The position numbers were made by a program, and so were the translations under genes. The notes below the pieces were generated by a model. It saw nothing but the letters and a program-made list of their open reading frames with translations, made no database searches and was not told where the DNA came from. Below, one piece after another: positions 42,123 through 51,700 of a stretch of DNA of 64,000 nt. Source of the DNA: Imbroritus primus. Its GTDB lineage: Bacteria; Pseudomonadota; Gammaproteobacteria; Burkholderiales; Burkholderiaceae. How positions within the stretch are numbered: position 1 is the first letter of the stretch; each line of letters opens with the position of its first letter. The stretch covers positions 186,001 through 250,000 of the forward strand of contig NZ_OZ201293.1 of NCBI RefSeq assembly GCF_964332355.1, in the 5' to 3' direction.

Positions 42123-42719
42123 TCAGGCGGCTGGACGCGCGGGGGTTCCGGTAGCCTCGGCGAGACGGTGCCGCAATTCTGCCTCTGGGAGGGCGACCCA
42201 GGTCGCGAGTGTCACGCGCTCCTCATTGCTATTGCAGGGCTGCTGTGCCAGCAACGCGAGAGGGCTTTCCGGCGTCAACGGATCAAGCGTGTTGACGGGT
42301 GCGCTTGCGGCAGATGCATTCTGCCGGGCGGCAAGTATCCACCCCGTGAGCCATGATTCGAGCTTTGCGGGATCGTCGGCCAGTATCCGTTCCACCTGCT
42401 TGTCGAAAAAGGTCCGTGCGGCCAGGCCGGAGAGTCCGATCTGATCGAGCAACTGCTTGGCGGCGTAGAGTTTCGCGGACCCACCCTGTTGTGGGTCGCT
42501 GGCCATGTCGGTTGCAGATGGCGCGAACGAATCGCGCGGCGCGCCGGCCGTCGGTTTGTCACCATGTACGTTGTCGTGGCGCGTAGCCTTGCTATGGGCT
42601 GCGGCAGCATTCGAGGGTGCCGATGCAGCGTTATCGGGCTGCGAAGGCGATGCGTCCGCCGACGGCCGTGTGATTGGCACGGCAGAAACGCGTGAAGGCC
42701 CGGTCATTGGTATCGCCAT
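42123..42719 (-). CDS. Unknown protein, candidate secreted substrate or regulator of the T3SS
   Basis: A 198-residue protein I do not recognise. The first 80 residues are Ser/Pro/Ala/Thr/Asp-rich and lack hydrophobic segments, like a T3SS export signal (MAIPMTGPSRVSAVPITRPS). Residues 85-195 form a compact helical domain (AKQLLDQIGLSGLAARTFFD; RILADDPAKLESWLTGWILA). One Cys is present. The start could be the ATG at 42719 or one three codons earlier at 42728; GGAA lies close upstream. It is transcribed towards the T3SS operon and divergently from the response regulator. Effector, chaperone client and SctK-like accessory are all possible. Confidence 0.5.
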   Translation of the reverse strand: MAIPMTGPSRVSAVPITRPSADASPSQPDNAASAPSNAAAAHSKATRHDNVHGDKPTAGAPRDSFAPSATDMASDPQQGGSAKLYAAKQLLDQIGLSGLAARTFFDKQVERILADDPAKLESWLTGWILAARQNASAASAPVNTLDPLTPESPLALLAQQPCNSNEERVTLATWVALPEAELRHRLAEATGTPARPAA

Positions 42720-43221
42720 GAAACACATATTCCAGTAAGTTCGCACGACTGCGCGGCGGATTGGCGCGCCGCTGTGGGCAGGCTTGCCAGCGGCACCGAC
42801 GGGCTGGCATGCAATGCGGTTGTTCAACGTATATGCCAATGCTACTGCGACAATGAAAAATAGATTGCGAACCAATGTGAAACGGTGCCCCCAATAAGAG
42901 GGGGTTAAATGATTGATTACTCATTTTCGCATCGTTTAATCCCCGCACCAATACTGGCTTACTGGGCATCGTGTTGATTTGAGAAAGTAAAGTGAAAAGC
43001 AAAAATTTATAAAAATTTGCAGTTTATAAGAAGTGTCTTATTCCTTGGTAATCACCATGCCACTAGACTTAAAACACGCTTAAAACGTGTATTAAGTTAT
43101 CACCCGACCAGGCCAACGGACATTTCTCGCATGCCTGTTCAATCTGCGGATGCACGACGGCGGGCTGAGTTTGACAGCCACTATTCCGAATTCGTTGTCC
43201 CGGCCAATCGAGGGGGGAAAC
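42720..43221. promoter_or_regulatory. AT-rich 500-bp divergent region before the response regulator
   Basis: No gene is visible. The stretch 42830-43100 is much richer in A+T than its surroundings, with phased A/T runs (AAAAATTT at 43001 and again at 43011). It holds a CCCCC-AATAAGA-GGGGG hairpin (42888-42904) and tandem CTTAAAAC repeats (see the separate entry). Such an island is typical of curved, nucleoid-protein-bound regulatory DNA and could serve both the minus-strand gene and the response-regulator operon. Confidence 0.5.
43068..43096. promoter_or_regulatory. Tandem CTTAAAAC repeats, candidate OmpR-type binding site
   Basis: CTTAAAAC occurs at 43068-43075 and 43079-43086, exactly 11 bp apart, one helical turn, as OmpR/PhoB-type regulators require. 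The same bases also form an imperfect inverted repeat CTTAAAACACG / CGTGTATTAAG (43068-43078 and 43086-43096, one mismatch). It lies 126 nt before the start of the OmpR-type gene, so autoregulation is a reasonable guess. Confidence 0.5.
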
Positions 43222-43986
43222 ATGAGAATCGTAGCGTTGGAAGACGATCTGAGCCAGGCGCAGCTGATCCAGAAGGTTCTTGCGGAAGAAGGCTTTGCGA
43301 CCGACATATTCTACGAAGGCTCGAAGCTCATCTACACCTTGCGCAAAGAAGCCTACGACCTGTTCATTCTCGACTGGGAAGTGCCGGGAATGAGCGGATT
43401 CGAAGTCCTGCAATGGATTCGCTCCAATCTGGGATTTGGCGTGCCGGTGATCTTCGTGACCAGCCGTACCCTTGAGGAAGATGTCATCACCGGATTGCAG
43501 GCTGGCGCGGATGATTATCTCGTGAAGCCTTTTCGCCCGGCCGAGCTGATTGCCCGTATTCGCTCCCTGCTGCGGCGTGTTTATCCGGAGCGGCCTGTAT
43601 CCGAGACGTTTACGATCGGCCCCCTGGTGATCGATCCGGCCCGCCAGATCATCACGCGCAATGGCGTGCCCGCCGAACTCACGAAAATGGAATTCGAGCT
43701 GGCGTCGCTGCTGCTGTCGAGTCTTGGCCGCCTTGTTTCAAAAAGCGAGCTGTCTCACCGTATCTGGGGTCGCGATATCTCGCCGCAATCGCGCACGGTC
43801 GACACGCACCTGTCGCGCGTGCGCATCAAGCTCGGTTTGCGTCCTGAACTCGGCTTCAAGCTTTCGACCGTCTATGGACTCGGCTATCGCCTGCAGACGA
43901 CTGGCGATATGGAAAACGGCGACGATGGTGAAGCGTCCGGAGAGGAGCGAGGCAACACCGATCCCGACTGGAGGGTCAGCGGATGA
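43222..43986 (+). CDS. OmpR-family response regulator
   Basis: A 254-residue canonical response regulator. The receiver has the acidic pocket (ALEDD), the phospho-acceptor Asp51 (LFILDWEVPGMSG) and the switch Lys (YLVKPF). The winged helix is complete (LTKMEFELASLLLSS; SRTVDTHLSRVRIKLGL; VYGLGYRLQ). A 25-residue acidic tail follows. It is the first gene of a three-gene operon with a FecR-type protein and a CHASE2 kinase, its probable phospho-donor. ATG at 43222 has GGGGGGAA upstream; the stop overlaps the next ATG. Unlike the two regulators at the other end of the T3SS locus, it is competent for phosphorylation. Confidence 0.9.
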   Translation: MRIVALEDDLSQAQLIQKVLAEEGFATDIFYEGSKLIYTLRKEAYDLFILDWEVPGMSGFEVLQWIRSNLGFGVPVIFVTSRTLEEDVITGLQAGADDYLVKPFRPAELIARIRSLLRRVYPERPVSETFTIGPLVIDPARQIITRNGVPAELTKMEFELASLLLSSLGRLVSKSELSHRIWGRDISPQSRTVDTHLSRVRIKLGLRPELGFKLSTVYGLGYRLQTTGDMENGDDGEASGEERGNTDPDWRVSG

Positions 43987-45530
43987 AACGATTACGCGCG
44001 CTGCTTGGGTTGGGGTGCGCCGCAGGCAGCCTGCTGTGCAGTCCGGTACTTGCCCAGCCGGCTGGCTCCCGCCACCAGGACTTCCTGTATCAGGTGCAGG
44101 ATGGCGACACCATCTTCGATATCGCTTCCCGCTACGCAACTGCCAAGGACTGGGCGCAGCTGGTGCGCCTGAACAAGATCGACGATCCGCGCCGGCTGGT
44201 GCCCGGGACGACCGTACGCGTACCGCTCAGACTGATCGAGAAGGATCCGACGGCGGCACGTGTCCTCTACCAGAAGGGTGAGGTGCAGATCGTCAAACGT
44301 GATATGCCGGTGTCTGGCGCCTTGCTCGAGCGGGGCACGGAGATTCATACCGGACCGGACGGCTATCTCTCGCTGGAGCTGCTCGATGGTTCGACCGTAC
44401 TGGTCTTGCCCAATGCCCGTATGCGGATCGAGCAGGTCACGGAATTCCGCCGTGCTGGGTTGCAGGATTTCGTGATCCTGCTGGAGCGCGGCCAGGTCGA
44501 ACCCAACGTTGACCCATCCGGCAAAGGTGTCGGCCGTTTCGAGATACGCACCCCGCGCGCGGTGACGGGTGTACGCGGCACGCGCTTCCGCGTCGGCGTC
44601 ACTGATGACAGTGTCACCGGTGAGGTGCTCAAGGGCGAGGTCGAGGTGCTGGCACGCGGCGCGCGCGACCGGATTACGATCCGCGAGGGCCAGGGCCTGG
44701 GCGCCACGGACCGTGGTGTGGTCAACGAAGCCCTGCTGCCCGCGCCACGTGCACAGGCAGAGGTGGAGCCAGGTTTTGGCGACGTCGTGCTGCGTTATGC
44801 CGCGATTCCGGAGGCGGTGGCTTACCGCGTGCAACTGGCACGCGACAAGGGCTTCACGCAGGTGCTCGAGTCCCGCGCCACGGCGCAGCTCGAGCATACG
44901 TTTGCGGATCTCGATGACGGTGACTACTACATCAAGGTGCGGGCGATTTCGGCTGCCGGCATCGAAGGAAACGACACGGTCGAGCATATCCAGGTGGCAG
45001 CGCGTCCGGCACCGCCGCTGACCATTGGCGGTGGCCGGGTGGCTGGCAGTGAGCTGCGCCAGAACACGGTCGCCTGGGCTGCCGTACCCGGGAGCGCCGG
45101 CTATGAGCTGGAATGGTGGCCGCCGGCACCGCCGGGAACGCCGCACATGCAGGTACCGCTGGCGCCCGACGTCACGAGCTTCACGCTGCCTGGCGAGGGA
45201 GCGATGTGGCGCATCCGCACCGTGGTCGAGCGAGACGGTCAACGCATCGCTGGCCCGTGGAGTACGGTAGGAAAAGGGGCTGGCGCCGTTCGCGATGCCG
45301 TACCTGTCTCGTTGCATTGGCGGCCGCGTGCCGGCATGGCAGGCCAGCTGGAAATCAGTGCGGCATCCGGAAGCGAGGGTGCTCCCCGCCTCCTTGCAGG
45401 CGCGGCTGACGGCGTAGCCTTGCCACCGTTGCCGGCAGGTGACTATGCGGTGCGGCAACGTTATATTGATCGTCATGATGTACCGCGGGCATACACGCCT
45501 CCCCAGAGACTGCGTATCGGACCCATGTAA
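43983..45530 (+). CDS. Periplasmic LysM-FecR domain protein
   Basis: A 515-residue exported protein. It has a signal peptide (about 1-25, LLCSPVLAQ), a LysM peptidoglycan-binding module (about 35-82; YQVQDGDTIFDIASRYATAK) and a FecR domain (about 120-230; GPDGYLSLELLDGSTVLVLP; RFEIRTPRAVTGVRGTRFRV). Two or three fibronectin-like or repeated beta domains follow to the end (AYRVQLARDKGFTQVLES; YELEWWPPAPPG). FecR domains relay envelope signals. Together with a CHASE2 kinase and a response regulator this looks like a cell-wall or envelope sensing unit. ATGA overlap with the regulator. Confidence 0.87.
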   Translation: MKRLRALLGLGCAAGSLLCSPVLAQPAGSRHQDFLYQVQDGDTIFDIASRYATAKDWAQLVRLNKIDDPRRLVPGTTVRVPLRLIEKDPTAARVLYQKGEVQIVKRDMPVSGALLERGTEIHTGPDGYLSLELLDGSTVLVLPNARMRIEQVTEFRRAGLQDFVILLERGQVEPNVDPSGKGVGRFEIRTPRAVTGVRGTRFRVGVTDDSVTGEVLKGEVEVLARGARDRITIREGQGLGATDRGVVNEALLPAPRAQAEVEPGFGDVVLRYAAIPEAVAYRVQLARDKGFTQVLESRATAQLEHTFADLDDGDYYIKVRAISAAGIEGNDTVEHIQVAARPAPPLTIGGGRVAGSELRQNTVAWAAVPGSAGYELEWWPPAPPGTPHMQVPLAPDVTSFTLPGEGAMWRIRTVVERDGQRIAGPWSTVGKGAGAVRDAVPVSLHWRPRAGMAGQLEISAASGSEGAPRLLAGAADGVALPPLPAGDYAVRQRYIDRHDVPRAYTPPQRLRIGPM

Positions 45531-45533
45531 TCA

Positions 45534-47846
45534 GTGAAGCGGCTGACCGGATTATGGCGTGCGCTTGGGCAGACGCACCGCACCACCGCTGAGTGGCTGG
45601 CACTGTCGTTGGCAGTACTGACCTGCGTGGTGGTGCTGGTGCTCACCGGCAGCCTGCGGCGGGCCGACACGCTGCTCTATGACCAGATCCTCTCGACCCG
45701 GCTCGAACCCGTTCCCTACGATGTCGTGCTTATCGGTATCGACGATGCCAGTATCCGTGCGCTCGGCCAGTGGCCATGGCGCCGCGCATTGCATGCGGCG
45801 CTGCTGGATCGGTTGACCGACGCCGGCGCCCGCGCGGTGGTGTTCGACCTTGTGCTGGCAGAAGAAAGCTCCGCCTTTCCCGATGACGATACCCTGCTGG
45901 CAGATGCCATGCGGCGCAATGGTGCAACGGTGCTGCCTGTGCTGGTCGAGGGCGGCAGTGGCGCGCCGGTAACCTACTACCCGTCTGCACGCCTGCGAGA
46001 CGCGGCACGCTCGTTTGGCCATATTGAAGCGGTCATTGGCGATGGCGGCGTGGTGCGCGAGGCTGTGCTCCAGCAAGCCATCGAAAACGGCGGATGGGAT
46101 CACATCGCCGTGGCCGCCCTGCGTCTTGTCGATCCGGCCTGGCTGCCGGCGCTGCAGAATGTCCCGCGCGGCAGCCGCTACCTGATTCCGTTCTTTGGCC
46201 CGCCCGGCCATATCCCGGCATTTTCCTATGTCGATGTCCTGCAGGGCCGGGTTGCGCCGGAGCATCTGGAGGGACGCATCGTCCTCATTGGCGCCATGGC
46301 ATCTGGCATGGCGGATGCCGTCAACACACCGATGACCCGCGACCACAAGCCGATGGCCGGCGTCGAGCTGATTGCCAGTATCGTCGCGGCGCTCAAGGCC
46401 GGCATGCACATCACTCCGATATCGATGGCGCAACATGTGGTGCTGACCTTGCTGTTTGTCGCCGGTGCACTGATCGCCTTGCGTTTCCTCACGCCTCGGC
46501 ACGGGCTGATGGTGACGTGTGCGATTGCCGCCGGCATCCTTGGCCTGAGTGCCTTCCTGTTGTTACGCGTCGGGATCTGGATGCCGCCGGCCTCAGCCGT
46601 CCTCGGCGTGCTGGTCGCTTATCCCTTGTGGAGCTGGCGGCGTCAGGAGGCCGCGCTGCGCTACCTTGACCACCAGCTGCGCAATCTTTCGCAAAGCACC
46701 ATACCGCTGCCGGTGTTGCGCCTCTTTCCCGCATCGGCGGATGCTGATCTGTTCGACCATCGCGGCTATCAACTGGCAGCAGCGATCCGGCAGTTGCAGA
46801 GTGTGAGCCGGTTTGTCTCGGATGGCTTGAACAGCCTGCCGGATGCCACCATGGTGGTCGATCTGCATGGGCGCGTGCTGATGAACAACGATGCGGCGCA
46901 GCGCTACTTCGCGCGCTTTGGTGTACGTGCCAAGTTGAATATCTTCGTTCTCGGCAACCTGCTGCGCCTGGCTGGCGTGCTGGGCGACGGCGAACCGCTC
47001 GATCTGGGTGCGCAGCGCTTGCGCGTTGACCGGCAGGAGCGCATGGACCGCGAGGGGATGGTACAGCTGCTGCGCGCCACGCCGTTTCGTGCGACCGACC
47101 AGTCTGTACTCGGCTGGATCGTCAGCCTCACCGACATCACTTCGATCCGGCGTGCCGAAGAGGAGCGCGAAGAGGCAGTGCGCTTCCTGACCCACGATAT
47201 CCGTTCGCCGCAGGCCTCCATCATGGCGCTGGTGGAGTTACGCCGACAGCGGCATCTGGCCCTCAATGAAACCGAACTGCTCGACCGCATCGAGCGGCAC
47301 GCGCAGGAAACCATGGCGCTGGCCGATGGCTTTGTGCAGCTGGCGCGCGCCAAGTCGATCGACCTGCAGCTGGAGTGGTTCGACCTGCGTTCGCTCCTGA
47401 TCGACGCCGCGGATGATGTCTGGGCGCTGGCCTCGGCGGGTGACGTCAACATCGAGGTGCAAAGCCGGGACGACGAAGTACTGATTCATGCGGACCGCTC
47501 TCTGATGACGCGCGCGGTTGTTAACCTGCTGAACAATGCGATCAAGTATTCGCCGCGTGCAACCATCGTCTGCATCCGCCTGCTGACCGGCGAAAGTACC
47601 GTGACCATCCAGATTGTGGATCATGGGCCTGGTATCCCCCCGGCGGAAGTGCCGACGATTTTCGATGCCTTCCGACGGGCCCGCCACCAGCCGGGTAAAC
47701 TCAGCGGCGTCGGCCTGGGACTGGCCTTTGTGCAAGTCGTCGCCGAGCGGCACGGCGGTGATGTCGCCGTGCTCGAAACCGGCGCTTCCGGGACTACCAT
47801 GCAGCTCCAGCTGCCGCGTTGTGCGAAGGACGTGCAGTTGGATTGA
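45534..47846 (+). CDS. CHASE2 domain sensor histidine kinase
   Basis: A 770-residue membrane kinase. It has one N-terminal membrane segment (about 21-42), an extracytoplasmic CHASE2 domain (about 50-300; DVVLIGIDDASIRALGQWPW) and three membrane segments (about 303-385). A PAS-like domain (about 420-535), a dimerisation domain with phospho-acceptor His554 (FLTHDIRSPQASI) and an HATPase domain with N box (LLNNAIKYSP) and G boxes (DHGPGIP; GVGLGLAFV) follow. GTG start at 45534, three nt after the preceding stop. CHASE2 and FecR proteins are often encoded together, and here a FecR protein is its neighbour. The signal is unknown. Confidence 0.92.
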   Translation: MKRLTGLWRALGQTHRTTAEWLALSLAVLTCVVVLVLTGSLRRADTLLYDQILSTRLEPVPYDVVLIGIDDASIRALGQWPWRRALHAALLDRLTDAGARAVVFDLVLAEESSAFPDDDTLLADAMRRNGATVLPVLVEGGSGAPVTYYPSARLRDAARSFGHIEAVIGDGGVVREAVLQQAIENGGWDHIAVAALRLVDPAWLPALQNVPRGSRYLIPFFGPPGHIPAFSYVDVLQGRVAPEHLEGRIVLIGAMASGMADAVNTPMTRDHKPMAGVELIASIVAALKAGMHITPISMAQHVVLTLLFVAGALIALRFLTPRHGLMVTCAIAAGILGLSAFLLLRVGIWMPPASAVLGVLVAYPLWSWRRQEAALRYLDHQLRNLSQSTIPLPVLRLFPASADADLFDHRGYQLAAAIRQLQSVSRFVSDGLNSLPDATMVVDLHGRVLMNNDAAQRYFARFGVRAKLNIFVLGNLLRLAGVLGDGEPLDLGAQRLRVDRQERMDREGMVQLLRATPFRATDQSVLGWIVSLTDITSIRRAEEEREEAVRFLTHDIRSPQASIMALVELRRQRHLALNETELLDRIERHAQETMALADGFVQLARAKSIDLQLEWFDLRSLLIDAADDVWALASAGDVNIEVQSRDDEVLIHADRSLMTRAVVNLLNNAIKYSPRATIVCIRLLTGESTVTIQIVDHGPGIPPAEVPTIFDAFRRARHQPGKLSGVGLGLAFVQVVAERHGGDVAVLETGASGTTMQLQLPRCAKDVQLD

Positions 47847-47915
47847 GCGGATTCTGGCGGCGCGATTACCGGGTAACCTGTCGTGAGTCACGTATCGCGT
47901 GCGATAATCGAGCCC

Positions 47916-48452
47916 ATGAGATCGAGTTTCATCACATCGATAGCGTTCACCGTTGCGTCCTGCGCCACGCTTTACTCGGCGATGGTGCTTGCCGCGCCTG
48001 CCGCCGACGATGGGCTCGGTGGGCTGGCCCGCATGGTGCTGGGTGCCGCCACGGGCAGGAATACCGGGGCTGCGGGGGTGCCTTCCCTGCTTTCCGGCCG
48101 TAATGTGGATGCCGCGCTGGAGCGCGCCTGCGCCGAGGTCAATGGCGTGTTGCCTTTGGTCATCGACAAGGAAAGTATTCTGGTGCGCTGCCGTCCGCTG
48201 CCGTCCAAGCGCATCATGCTGCAGATCAAGCTCAGCAATTTCGCCGGACCCACCCCCGACCTCGCCAGCTTCGAAGTCCGCTTCGCACCATCCTTGCAGC
48301 GCAATATCTGCACCAACGCCGATGTACAGATCCTCGCGCGCATGGGTGTCGATCTGCGCTACCGTTACCTGACCAATGACAACCGCCGCATCGGCGATGT
48401 CTATATCAACTCCGACGTCTGCCAGCAGGCATTGAGATCGCCGCGTTATTGA
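47916..48452 (+). CDS. Exported protein of unknown function
   Basis: A 178-residue protein with a signal peptide (MRSSFITSIAFTVASCATLY, then MVLAA-PAADD). The mature part has four Cys (ERACAEVNG, ILVRCRP, NICTN, DVCQQA), enough for two disulfides, and a mixed alpha/beta pattern. I know no family for it. A GTG at 47883 would extend it by 11 residues without reason. It follows the kinase gene by 69 nt and could be part of the same transcript, but no coupling is seen. Confidence 0.65.
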   Translation: MRSSFITSIAFTVASCATLYSAMVLAAPAADDGLGGLARMVLGAATGRNTGAAGVPSLLSGRNVDAALERACAEVNGVLPLVIDKESILVRCRPLPSKRIMLQIKLSNFAGPTPDLASFEVRFAPSLQRNICTNADVQILARMGVDLRYRYLTNDNRRIGDVYINSDVCQQALRSPRY

Positions 48453-48744
48453 GGCCACGGCCGACCGTACACCGGCCGCCACGACCTGCCGGCCCGGCAT
48501 GACTTGCTCCCGCGACGCGTTCGTGCCATGGCGTGCGCGCGTCGCGCTTTCTCTGCACTGGCGATACGCCGTTCCTGCGGACGTCCTTCCCCCCAGCGCC
48601 TCCCGCATGTTTGCCCCAGGCGATCGGCCGGCGTATGCTTGATTCAGGCACTTGACCGGGTTTTGCCAAGGCCGGCGCGTGAGCTGCCGGTGCGGCAGCA
48701 CGCTGCGCCCGGCTACATGACGGCATGGCTCTCCAGGGGGTGAC

Positions 48745-51700
48745 ATGACTGATCTTTCCGATGCGCGTCTGCGCGGCGGCTATGCCGATGGCGATAGCAA
48801 TCGCGATCGCGCCGCGCGTGGGCCGCTGCGGTTCGTCACCGCAGCTGCATTGTTCGACGGGCACGACGCGTCCATCAATATCATCCGCAGGGTTTTGCAA
48901 GCTGCCGGCTGCGAAGTGATCCACCTCGGGCATGACCGCTCCGTTGAGGTGGTGGTCACGGCCGCGTTGCAGGAAGATGCCGACGCGATCGCCGTGTCCA
49001 GCTACCAGGGTGGGCATGTCGAGTATTTCCGCTACATGGTCGAGCAGCTGCACGCGCGGGGCGGGGCGCATATTCGGGTGTTCGGCGGCGGAGGCGGGGT
49101 GATCGTGCCAGACGAGATTGCCTTGCTGCATGCGGCTGGCGTGACGCGGCTCTACAGCGCGCAGGATGGCCAGGCGCTGGGTTTGCGTGGCATGGTCGAT
49201 GACATGATCGCGCGTTGCTACGCCGCCCCGAGACCCGCGCCGGTCGAGGTGGGCGATGTGCTGGCAGGCCGCGATATGGCCTTGGCCCGTTATCTCTCGC
49301 AGTGCGCGGGAGGAAGGGTGTTGGCTGAAACACGCGCCGCAGTGCAGGCGGCCGCCATGATCAGGCGCGTGCCGGTGCTCGGCATCACCGGCACCGGCGG
49401 CGCCGGCAAGTCATCGCTCACTGACGAGCTGATCCGCCGTTTTCGGCTCGATGATGCCGAGACCCTGCGCATCGCCATCCTCTGCGTCGATCCCTCGCGC
49501 CGCAAGTCTGGCGGCGCGCTGCTTGGCGACCGCATCCGCATGAATGCGATCCACCATCCACGCATCTTCATGCACTCGCTGGCCACGCGCGACAGTGTGG
49601 CCGAGGTGCCGGCCCATCTGCCCGACGCCATCGACGCCTGCAAGGTCAGCGGTTTCGACTTGATCGTGGTCGAGACTTCCGGCATCGGACAGGGCGACGC
49701 CGCGATTGTCCCGCTGGCCGATGTCAGCCTGTACGTCATGACGCCGGAGTTCGGCGCTGCCTCGCAGCTCGAGAAGATCGACATGCTCGACTTCGCCGAT
49801 TTCGTCGTCATCAACAAATTCGACCGGCGCGGCGCCGCCGATGCCTGGCGTGATGTGGCCAAGCAGGTGCAGCGCAACCGCGAGTGCTGGAATGTCGCGC
49901 CGGAAGACATGCCGGTCTATGGCACCCAGGCTTCGCGCTTCAACGATAGTGGCGTTACCGCGCTCTATCATGCGCTCCGCACGGCGCTGGTGCCGCATGG
50001 TCTGCCACCCAGCGGTGCGCGCCTGGCCCACCCCGCAGGCAAGACCACCGCCCTCGGCCAGGCCATCGTGCCGCCGGCGCGCAGCCGTTACCTGAGCGAG
50101 GTGGCGGACATGGTGCGTCGCTATCATGCGCGTGTCGCGCGGCAGAGCGCCGTGGCCCGCGAGTGTCAGCAACTGAATGCGGCGCAGCGGCTGCTGGCGG
50201 CCGAGGGCGGTGCGCCTGATGATCCCGCGCTGCAGCGGCTGGCAGAATTGGCTGCCAAGCGTTCGGCGCAACTCGACGAAGACGCGCAAGCTTTGCTTAC
50301 CGCCTGGCCAGACCTGCAGGCACGCTACGCTGCCGACCAGCTGGTCACGCAGGTACGCGGGCACGAGCGCAGCAGTCCACTGGTGACGCACACGCTGTCC
50401 GGCATGCCCATCCGCAAGGTGCTGTTGCCCGCCTACCACGATACTGGCGATATCCTGTGCTGGCTGATGCGCGAGAACGTACCGGGCGCATTCCCCTACA
50501 CCGCCGGCGTGTTTCCCTTGCGGCGCGACAAGGAAGAGCCGACCCGCATGTTCGCGGGCGAGGGCGATGCCTTCCGCACCAACCGTCGCTTTCACCTCCT
50601 GTCTTCGGGCATGCCGGCCAAACGCCTGTCGACTGCCTTCGATTCCGTCACACTGTATGGCGAGGATCCGGCCGAGCGCCCGGACATCTACGGCAAGATT
50701 GGCAACGCCGGCGTTTCCATCGCCACGCTCGACGACATGCAAGCGCTGTACGCCGGCTTCGACTTGTGCGATCCGGATACGTCCGTGTCCATGACCATCA
50801 ACGGGCCTGCGCCGACGGTGCTGGCCATGTTCCTGCAAACCGCGATCCGCCAGCGCGTCGAACGCTTCACAGCGGAGCAGGGCCGCGTACCTGACGTCGC
50901 CGAGCGCGCACAGATCGAGGCTGAGACGTTGCGCATCGTGCGCGGCACGGTGCAGGCCGATATCCTCAAGGAGGACCAGGGTCAGAACACCTGCATCTTC
51001 TCGACTGATTTCTCGCTCAAGATGATGGGCGATATCCAGGCGTACTTCATCGAACACGAGGTGCGCAATTTCTATTCGGTGTCGATCTCCGGCTATCACA
51101 TCGCCGAAGCCGGCGCGAACCCGATCTCGCAACTGGCCTTCACGCTGGCCAACGGCCTTACCTATGTCGAGGCCTATCTGGCGCGCGGCATGCACATCGA
51201 CGCGTTCGCACCGAACCTGTCATTCTTCTTCTCGAATGGCATGGATCCGGAATACAGCGTGCTTGGCCGCGTGGCGCGGCGCATCTGGGCCATTGCCATG
51301 CGCGACCGCTACGGCGCCAATGCGCGCAGCCAGAAGCTGAAGTACCACGTGCAAACCTCAGGGCGCTCGCTGCACGCGCAGGAAATTGCTTTCAACGACA
51401 TCCGTACCACGTTGCAGGCGCTGATCGCGCTCTATGACAACTGCAATTCCCTGCACACCAACGCCTACGATGAAGCCGTGACCACGCCGAGCGCCGAATC
51501 CGTGCGGCGCGCACTTGCCATCCAGTTGATCATCAACCGCGAGTGGGGACCGTCGCGCTGTGAAAATCCCAATCAAGGCAGCTTCCTGATCGAAAGCCTG
51601 ACTGACCTCGTAGAAGAAGCCGTGTTGCGCGAATTCGATCGCCTCACCGAACGCGGCGGTGTGCTGGGGGCGATGGAAACCGGCTACCAGCGGGGCCGAA

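Noticed and set aside
10703..43221. TTCG-N16-TTCG (hrpII/PIP-like) boxes for the HrpB-like regulator
   Set aside because: I read the intergenic regions by eye for spaced TTCG pairs and found none convincing in front of the T3SS operons.
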